A stretch of 19,040 nt of DNA from RUG13091 sp963619935 (GTDB lineage Bacteria; Bacillota_I; Bacilli_A; RFN20; CAG-826): contig CAVEYA010000005.1 of assembly GCA_963619935.1 (NCBI GenBank), positions 1-19,040 of the forward strand, read 5' to 3'. The notes under the pieces are model-generated. The model was not told where the DNA came from. It made no database searches and saw nothing but the letters and a program-made list of their open reading frames with translations. Position numbers and translations under genes: made by a program. Positions 15,503-19,040 of the stretch are shown here, piece after piece; position 1 is the stretch's first letter, and every line of letters begins with the position of its first letter.

Positions 15503-16193
15503 AGAAGAATTTTTAAGTGAATTAAGTAAAAGAAATATTATTGTTAGTGAAGAACAATATCAATCTTTAATTGAATTGACGGATTCTACTTTAGAAATGA
15601 ATCAAAAGTTTAATCTCACAGCGATTAAAGATAAAGATCAATTCATGGAAAAAATGCTTTTTGATTCTGCATTAGCGTTAACCGATTTAGATTTAAATAA
15701 TAAATCGATAATTGATGTAGGAACAGGTGCCGGATTCCCTGGCATGGTTATTAAAATATTATCTAATGGTAATGTCACCTTATTGGATTCTACAAAAAAG
15801 AAAATTGATTATTTAAATGAATATGCTTTAAATCATCATTTAGATATTAAAGGTGTAGCCGCAAGAGCGGAAGATTTTGCACATGCTAATATTGAAAAAT
15901 ATGACTATGCGATTGCCCGTGCTGTATCTCAATTAAATATTCTTTTAGAATTAATTATTCCTCTTTTAAAAGTAAATGGTGTCTTTATTGCAATGAAGGG
16001 ACCTGGTTATGAAGAAGAAATTAACGCTAGTAAAAAGGCTTTTGAAAAACTAGGTTGTCACTTATTAAAAATTATTGAAGATGAATTACCAAATAGCCAT
16101 GAAAAGCGCGTACTAATTTACATTCAAAAAGATAAAACAACGAATAAAAAATACCCACGCATGTATCAAGAAATTAAGAAGCTTCCGTTATAG
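15495..16193 (+). CDS. rsmG: 16S rRNA (guanine527-N7)-methyltransferase RsmG (GidB)
   Basis: An S-adenosylmethionine-dependent enzyme that methylates G527 of 16S rRNA. It is 232 residues, with motif I DVGTGAGFPGMVIKI (about 74-88) for cofactor binding, LLDSTKKKIDYLNE (motif II) and the family motif ARAVSQLNILLEL. The ATG overlaps the last 8 bases of mnmG, with AAAGG about 9 bases upstream. mnmG-rsmG adjacency is conserved widely. The stop codon lies in the loop of the terminator that ends the operon. Confidence 0.95.
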   Translation: MNKEEFLSELSKRNIIVSEEQYQSLIELTDSTLEMNQKFNLTAIKDKDQFMEKMLFDSALALTDLDLNNKSIIDVGTGAGFPGMVIKILSNGNVTLLDSTKKKIDYLNEYALNHHLDIKGVAARAEDFAHANIEKYDYAIARAVSQLNILLELIIPLLKVNGVFIAMKGPGYEEEINASKKAFEKLGCHLLKIIEDELPNSHEKRVLIYIQKDKTTNKKYPRMYQEIKKLPL

Positions 16194-16207
16194 GCTTCTT
16201 TTTCTTT
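16176..16207 (+). terminator. intrinsic terminator after rsmG
   Basis: AAGAAGC (16176-16182) pairs with GCTTCTT (16194-16200) across an 11-base loop holding the rsmG stop, followed by TTTCTTT. The stem is only 7 bp, so some read-through into parA is likely. Confidence 0.7.
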
Positions 16208-16219
16208 AACTTTTTAATA

Positions 16220-16228
16220 TGGTATAAT
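16220..16228 (+). promoter_or_regulatory. extended -10 promoter for parA-parB
   Basis: TGGTATAAT fits TGnTATAAT exactly. No good -35 is found: the expected place is the T-rich tail of the rsmG terminator. The last T of the -10 is the first base of the parS-like sequence. Confidence 0.6.
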
Positions 16229-16243
16229 GTTTCACGGGGAAAT
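16228..16243. promoter_or_regulatory. parS-like sequence with one intact half, overlapping the parA promoter and ribosome site
   Basis: The classical parS site is TGTTTCACGTGAAACA. Here TGTTTCACGGGGAAAT matches it at 12 of 16 positions: the first nine bases are perfect and the second half is degenerate. The diverging GGGGA also acts as the parA ribosome site, 7 bases before ATG 16248. Its position beside parA is where parS is expected in Bacillota. It may be a relaxed parS, a ParB-bound autoregulatory site, or chance. Confidence 0.45.
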
Positions 16244-16247
16244 TATT

Positions 16248-17018
16248 ATGACAAACATTATCGCTGTTGCAAATCAAAAAGGCGGAGTTGGTAAAACAAC
16301 AACTTCAATTAACTTATCTAGTGCTTTAGCACATTTTTCTCGTAAAGTCTTACTAATTGATATGGATCCACAAGGCAATTCCTCTCGTGGATTAGGAATT
16401 GATATTACTTTGATTAATAAATGTGTTTTTGATGTTTTAACAGGTGATACTGATATTAATAATGTTGTTCGTAAAACAATGATTAAAACATTAGATATTA
16501 TTCCTTCTAAATTGATGCTTGCATCAATTGACACGATGGTGGGAAATAATAATGAAGAACCTTTTAAATTATTAAAGAATGCGATAACTAATTTAAAAAA
16601 AGAATATGATTACATTATTATCGATTGTCCACCTAGTTTAGGGTTTTTAACTATCAATGCTTTAACTGCCGCAAATAATGTTTTAATTCCTGTCCAATGC
16701 GAATATTTTGCTATGGAAGCTGTCGCTCAAATTCTTTCTTCTATTTCTCGTATTCAACAAACCTATAATCCTTCTCTTGGAATTGAGGGCTTTTTACTAA
16801 CTATGTATGATGCGAAAACAAGATTATGCACAGAAGTATCTAGCCAAATTAGAGGATTATTTAAAGAAAATACATTCTTAACACAAATACCTAGAAATAT
16901 TTCTATTCCAGAAAGTAACGCGAAAGGAATACCAGTGACCGTTTATCGCCCGTCAAGTAGTGGTTCTTTAGCGTACTTTTCATTAGCAAAAGAAGTGATG
17001 GATCATGAAGAAAGATAA
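16248..17018 (+). CDS. parA: chromosome-partitioning ATPase ParA (Soj)
   Basis: A deviant Walker-type ATPase that binds the nucleoid as an ATP dimer and, with ParB, moves or organises the replication-origin region. In B. subtilis it also regulates DnaA. The 256 residues match Soj (253). The deviant Walker A motif KGGVGKTTT is intact (11-19), followed by LLIDMDPQGN (Walker A', 35-44) and YIIIDCPPSLGFLT (Walker B). No catalytic residue is missing. ATG 16248 is preferred over an in-frame ATG at 16227 because GGGGA (16236-16240) is correctly spaced and the resulting MTNIIAVANQKGGVGKT matches the family start. It overlaps parB by 14 bases. Confidence 0.95.
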   Translation: MTNIIAVANQKGGVGKTTTSINLSSALAHFSRKVLLIDMDPQGNSSRGLGIDITLINKCVFDVLTGDTDINNVVRKTMIKTLDIIPSKLMLASIDTMVGNNNEEPFKLLKNAITNLKKEYDYIIIDCPPSLGFLTINALTAANNVLIPVQCEYFAMEAVAQILSSISRIQQTYNPSLGIEGFLLTMYDAKTRLCTEVSSQIRGLFKENTFLTQIPRNISIPESNAKGIPVTVYRPSSSGSLAYFSLAKEVMDHEER

Positions 17019-17844
17019 TTCAGATAAAATTATTAAGTCTTCCCTTTCAACTTTGTTGAAAAGATTTTCTAATACTGATGTTATTTCGACTTTAAGTAAA
17101 GAATATAATGTTACTTCACCAAGTATGATTCCATTAAATAAAATAATGGATAATTCAATCTTAAAAAAAGCAAGATTGAATGAAAAGCAATTAAGCGAAG
17201 TAATGTCTATTATAAAAGATAAAGGTTTTTCTTCACCTTTATATATTATAAAAAAGGATGATAATTTTGAGACTTTATATCCACGTATTGTTTATATTGC
17301 CGCAAGAAAACTGAAATTAGAAAGTATTCCTTGTGTTTTATTAGACATGTCTGAAGAAGATGCTTTAATGTTTTTAGCAGCAAAATTACAAGAAAAGAAA
17401 GATAGCTCAATAATTGAAATGTCTTTGATATTTAATAAAATTCAAAAGAAGTTAAAGTATGAGCAAAAAGATATCGCATCAGCGATGCATCTTTCTCGTT
17501 CACAAGTGACTAATATTATTCGTTTAATTAGAATGCCAGAAAATATTTTATTAGATGTCGCAGAAGGAAAATTATCTTTTGGCCATGTCAGGGCTTTATC
17601 TACCTTAAAGGAAGAACAAATTAATCAAATAGTGGATAAAATATATGAGAATCATCTTTCAGTTAGAGAAGTAGAAAAAATGGTGTATGAAATTAAGCAT
17701 CAAACTACCTTTCAAAAAGAAGAAGATAAATTAAATAAAAAATATCATTGTAAAGTATCTTCTTTGCCAAAAAAGATTACTTTTAGCTTTGCTAACGAAG
17801 AAGAAAAAAATAAATTTATCAATAAAATCACCAAAGCTAAATAA
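17005..17844 (+). CDS. parB: chromosomal ParB/Spo0J-family protein lacking the canonical CTP-binding motifs
   Basis: A 279-residue ParB by position (after mnmG-rsmG-parA) and by overall layout: a basic N-terminal helix for ParA contact (about 8-22), an N-terminal domain (about 40-135), a helix-turn-helix DNA-binding region with LSRSQVTNIIRLIRMPE (163-179) and GKLSFGHVRALSTL, and a C-terminal dimerisation segment (about 255-277). In canonical ParB the N-terminal domain binds CTP and forms a sliding clamp. Here the motifs I can align are lost: NPYQPR becomes NSILKK (50-55), GERRxRA becomes PRIVYIA (93-99), and ENLQR becomes AKLQE (126-130). The frame is intact, so these are substitutions, not a frameshift. 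Overlap with parA indicates coupled translation. It is either a CTP-independent ParB or one whose nucleotide pocket has been rebuilt. Confidence 0.88.
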   Translation: MKKDNSDKIIKSSLSTLLKRFSNTDVISTLSKEYNVTSPSMIPLNKIMDNSILKKARLNEKQLSEVMSIIKDKGFSSPLYIIKKDDNFETLYPRIVYIAARKLKLESIPCVLLDMSEEDALMFLAAKLQEKKDSSIIEMSLIFNKIQKKLKYEQKDIASAMHLSRSQVTNIIRLIRMPENILLDVAEGKLSFGHVRALSTLKEEQINQIVDKIYENHLSVREVEKMVYEIKHQTTFQKEEDKLNKKYHCKVSSLPKKITFSFANEEEKNKFINKITKAK

Positions 17845-17847
17845 TAG

Positions 17848-17856
17848 TGCTATAAT
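17848..17856 (+). promoter_or_regulatory. extended -10 promoter for the FMN riboswitch-ribU transcript
   Basis: TGCTATAAT fits TGnTATAAT and lies 3 bases past the parB stop. Initiation would fall near 17863, exactly where the riboswitch P1 stem begins. No clear -35 is present. Confidence 0.65.
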
Positions 17857-17862
17857 AAACTT

Positions 17863-17967
17863 ACTTCAGGGCAGCGTAAATCGCGACCGGCGGTAAACCC
17901 CGCAAGCTCAATAGAGCATGAACTCGTGCAATTCGAGTGGCGACAGTAAAGTCTGGATGAGAGAAGT
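17863..17967 (+). promoter_or_regulatory. FMN riboswitch (RFN element)
   Basis: The conserved RFN core is plain: TTCAGGGCAGCG, then CGCGACCGGCGGTAAACCCC, then GCAAGCTC, a variable arm (ACTCGTGCAATTCGAGT), GGCGACAGTAAAGTCTGGAT and GAGAGAAG. ACTTC (17863-17867) pairs with GAAGT (17963-17967) as P1. The FMN-bound form normally turns off downstream riboflavin synthesis or uptake genes, which fits the riboflavin transporter that follows. Confidence 0.95.
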
Positions 17968-17975
17968 TGTTTTAC

Positions 17976-17999
17976 AAGGCTCTGGAAGGAGTCTTTTAT
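17976..17999 (+). promoter_or_regulatory. expression-platform hairpin of the FMN riboswitch, covering the ribU ribosome site
   Basis: AAGGCTC (17976-17982) can pair with GAGTCTT (17989-17995), a 7-bp stem with one G-U pair and a 6-base loop. The AAGGAG ribosome site (17986-17991) lies partly in the loop and partly in the stem, and TTTTATTTT follows. The hairpin could hide the ribosome site or act as a weak terminator; its base lies only 8 bases after P1. Confidence 0.5.
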
Positions 18000-18002
18000 T
18001 TT

Positions 18003-18707
18003 ATGAATAATTACACATTAACCAGATTAATTATTGGAGTGACCGCAATTATTGTGGTGTTAGTTTTTAGCTATCAGCAAACTTTTGCGAAAAAGAATCC
18101 TTTAACAGCAAGATTTATTGCTCGAACTGGTTTATTCGCAGCGATGTCTGTGATTTTATATATTGTTCCTGGATTAAAATTCTCTGTTCCATTTTTCCCT
18201 TCATTTTTAGAATTACATTTTGATGAAATTCCTGCTTTGATTGCTGGATTCGCCTATGGGCCTTTAAGTGGATTTTTTGTGATTTTAACGAAAACAATTG
18301 TCAAACTTCCATTAACTACTACTTTAACGGTAGGCGAAATTGCTGATTTTATATATTCTTGCGCTTTTGTTATTCCTGCCGCATTTATTTATAAAAAACA
18401 TAAAAATATTAAAGGTGCGCTCATTAGTTTATTAGCGGGTACAATCATTCAAGTACTTGCTTCTTCTTTTATTACTTCCTTTGTAATGTTAGATTTTTAT
18501 GTCTTTATGATGGGCTGGCCAAAAGAAGCCATCTTAGGATTATGCCAATTAGCTAATCCGCATGTAACATCATTAGGATGGACATTCTTATTTTTAGTAG
18601 CGTTACCATTTAATGCTTTTAAAGACGCTATTGTGGTAATAATTACTCTTTTATTATATAAACGATTACACAAGGTAATTGATAAAATTGGAGCACAAAA
18701 AAACTAG
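18003..18707 (+). CDS. ribU: riboflavin transporter RibU, ECF-type substrate-binding (S) component
   Basis: A 234-residue integral membrane protein that captures riboflavin as the S component of an energy-coupling-factor transporter; it needs the shared EcfAA'T module, which is not in this window. Visible family features are RTGLFAAMSVILYIVPG, FLELHFDEIPALIAGFAYGP (the conserved FDxxP region), KTIVKLP and the C-terminal PFNAFKDAIVV. About six hydrophobic segments are seen. The start is ATG 18003 with AAGGAG at 17986-17991; an in-frame TTG at 17967 falls inside the riboswitch P1 stem and is rejected. The upstream FMN riboswitch makes the substrate assignment strong. Confidence 0.95.
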   Translation: MNNYTLTRLIIGVTAIIVVLVFSYQQTFAKKNPLTARFIARTGLFAAMSVILYIVPGLKFSVPFFPSFLELHFDEIPALIAGFAYGPLSGFFVILTKTIVKLPLTTTLTVGEIADFIYSCAFVIPAAFIYKKHKNIKGALISLLAGTIIQVLASSFITSFVMLDFYVFMMGWPKEAILGLCQLANPHVTSLGWTFLFLVALPFNAFKDAIVVIITLLLYKRLHKVIDKIGAQKN

Positions 18708-18729
18708 ATGCATTGATCTAGTTCTTGTA
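18695..18729. terminator. bidirectional intrinsic terminator between ribU and the ferredoxin gene
   Basis: AACTAGAT (18702-18709) and ATCTAGTT (18716-18723) form a perfect 8-bp stem over a 6-base loop. On the minus strand a run of seven T follows, making it a good terminator for the ferredoxin gene. On the plus strand the tail TTCTTGT is weaker. The ribU stop codon lies inside the stem. Confidence 0.8.
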
Positions 18730-18732
18730 TCT

Positions 18733-18912
18733 TTACTCCTCTACGGAGATTGCACCGACAGGGCAGACACCAACGGCTTCTTCTTCGCCTTCGCCGCTAA
18801 TGACTTCTGCTAAGCCAGCGTCGCCGATTCTGATGTCTTCTGGGAATGTTCCAGCGCAAGCACCACAACCGATGCAAAGAGATTGGTCAATTTTTAATTT
18901 TTTCTTTGCCAT
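18733..18912 (-). CDS. fer: single-cluster [4Fe-4S] ferredoxin
   Basis: A 59-residue cytoplasmic electron carrier, too small for a 60-residue ORF cut-off. The cluster ligands are C13, C16 and C19 in LCIGCGACAGTFP and C50 in VGVCPVGAIS, the CxxCxxC...CP pattern of mono-[4Fe-4S] ferredoxins. The C-terminus (CPVGAISVEE) resembles Thermotoga-type ferredoxin. AGGAGG lies 8 bases before the ATG and a near-consensus promoter lies upstream. By my count about 49% of its bases are G or C, well above the neighbouring genes, with many C-ending codons; I take this as strong expression bias rather than transfer. The plus-strand ORF covering it (18725-18928) is a shadow. Its partner enzymes are not visible, but its cluster would plausibly be built by the SUF system encoded here. 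Confidence 0.95.
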   Translation of the reverse strand: MAKKKLKIDQSLCIGCGACAGTFPEDIRIGDAGLAEVISGEGEEEAVGVCPVGAISVEE

Positions 18913-18938
18913 TGTAATTTCCTCCTAGGGTTAGGTAG

Positions 18939-18967
18939 ATTATATAATAATCATTTTTTGGTTTCAA
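18939..18967 (-). promoter_or_regulatory. strong sigma-A promoter for the ferredoxin gene
   Basis: On the minus strand TTGAAA (18967-18962), a 17-base spacer and TATAAT (18944-18939) form the closest match to consensus in this window. The -35 lies within the last codons of the upstream partial gene. Confidence 0.8.
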
Positions 18968-19040
18968 TAGTCTTAATTGCCGATATTTTCTTTTTTTCAA
19001 TTTTATTATCGTTAGTGGCATATTGCCAAATGGATACAAG
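18951..19040 (-). CDS. 3' end of an unidentified gene entering from the right edge
   Basis: On the minus strand one frame is open from the window edge to a TGA at 18953-18951, encoding 29 residues that end in ISAIKTIETKK. The lysine-rich tail and the spacing to the ferredoxin gene are typical of a C-terminus. It is too short to identify. The plus strand is also open over part of this stretch, so the call is tentative. Confidence 0.45.
   Translation of the reverse strand, partial: LVSIWQYATNDNKIEKKKISAIKTIETKK

Noticed and set aside
18725..18928. Plus-strand ORF of 67 codons with Pro/Ser/Thr-rich translation.
   Set aside because: It is the antisense shadow of the ferredoxin gene, which has cysteine motifs, ribosome site, promoter and terminator on the minus strand.
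1..19040. Insertion sequences, CRISPR arrays, prophage or defence genes, tRNA and rRNA.
   Set aside because: None seen: essentially all of the sequence is taken up by housekeeping genes and short regulatory gaps.

Overview
This window reads as chromosomal DNA from a low-GC, Gram-positive-type bacterium (Bacillota/Bacilli, possibly one of the uncultured lineages near the Mollicutes). Evidence: A/T-rich sequence with A/T-ending codons, Bacillota gene sets (YhaM, RecX, PrsA-like lipoproteins, SufCDSUB, mnmG-rsmG-parA-parB, RibU under an FMN riboswitch), AGGAGG-type ribosome sites and tightly overlapping genes. TAA and TAG stops dominate, but sufC ends in TGA at an ATGA overlap with sufD and tryptophan is TGG, so the standard bacterial code is supported over the Mycoplasma code. 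The lineage is an inference. I see no mobile element, CRISPR array, tRNA or rRNA.

Left block (1-4567, + strand): a four-gene operon. It encodes a flippase-like (UPF0104) membrane protein, a GT4 glycosyltransferase of the glucosyl-diacylglycerol synthase type, RecX and the 3'-5' exoribonuclease YhaM, and it ends at a strong intrinsic terminator. Second block (4626-8857, - strand): two tandem ~600-residue lipoproteins, the first with a split parvulin (PrsA-like) domain, followed by a HIT-family protein. Terminators end the lipoprotein pair and the HIT gene. yhaM, prsA and hit also lie near each other in Bacillus subtilis as I recall, so part of this neighbourhood is probably ancestral.

Third block (8918-16207, + strand): sufC-sufD-sufS-sufU-sufB run directly into mnmG and rsmG with overlaps or gaps of 1-2 bases, so Fe-S cluster assembly, tRNA wobble-uridine modification and 16S rRNA methylation appear to share one transcript. 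A divergent promoter pair with identical hexamers separates this block from the lipoproteins. Fourth block (16220-17844): parA-parB with its own extended -10 promoter, which abuts a half-preserved parS-like sequence. The mnmG-rsmG-parAB order is typical of the origin-proximal region in Bacillota. Right end: an FMN riboswitch controls the riboflavin transporter gene ribU (+). A small [4Fe-4S] ferredoxin gene (-), too short for a 60-residue ORF cut-off, faces it across a shared terminator. The 3' end of one more minus-strand gene enters from the right edge.

The most unusual signal is the ParB. By position and general architecture it is the chromosomal ParB/Spo0J, but the residues that form the CTP pocket in the family (QPR box, GERRxRA box, ENLQR box) are all replaced, while the helix-turn-helix and C-terminal dimer region remain. 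The only parS-like site seen nearby keeps one perfect half and sits on the parA promoter and ribosome site. Other points of interest are the SUF-mnmG fusion operon, a SufD lacking its N-terminal helical domain, a split-parvulin lipoprotein paired with an apparently non-catalytic partner, and a palindrome inside the suf promoter.
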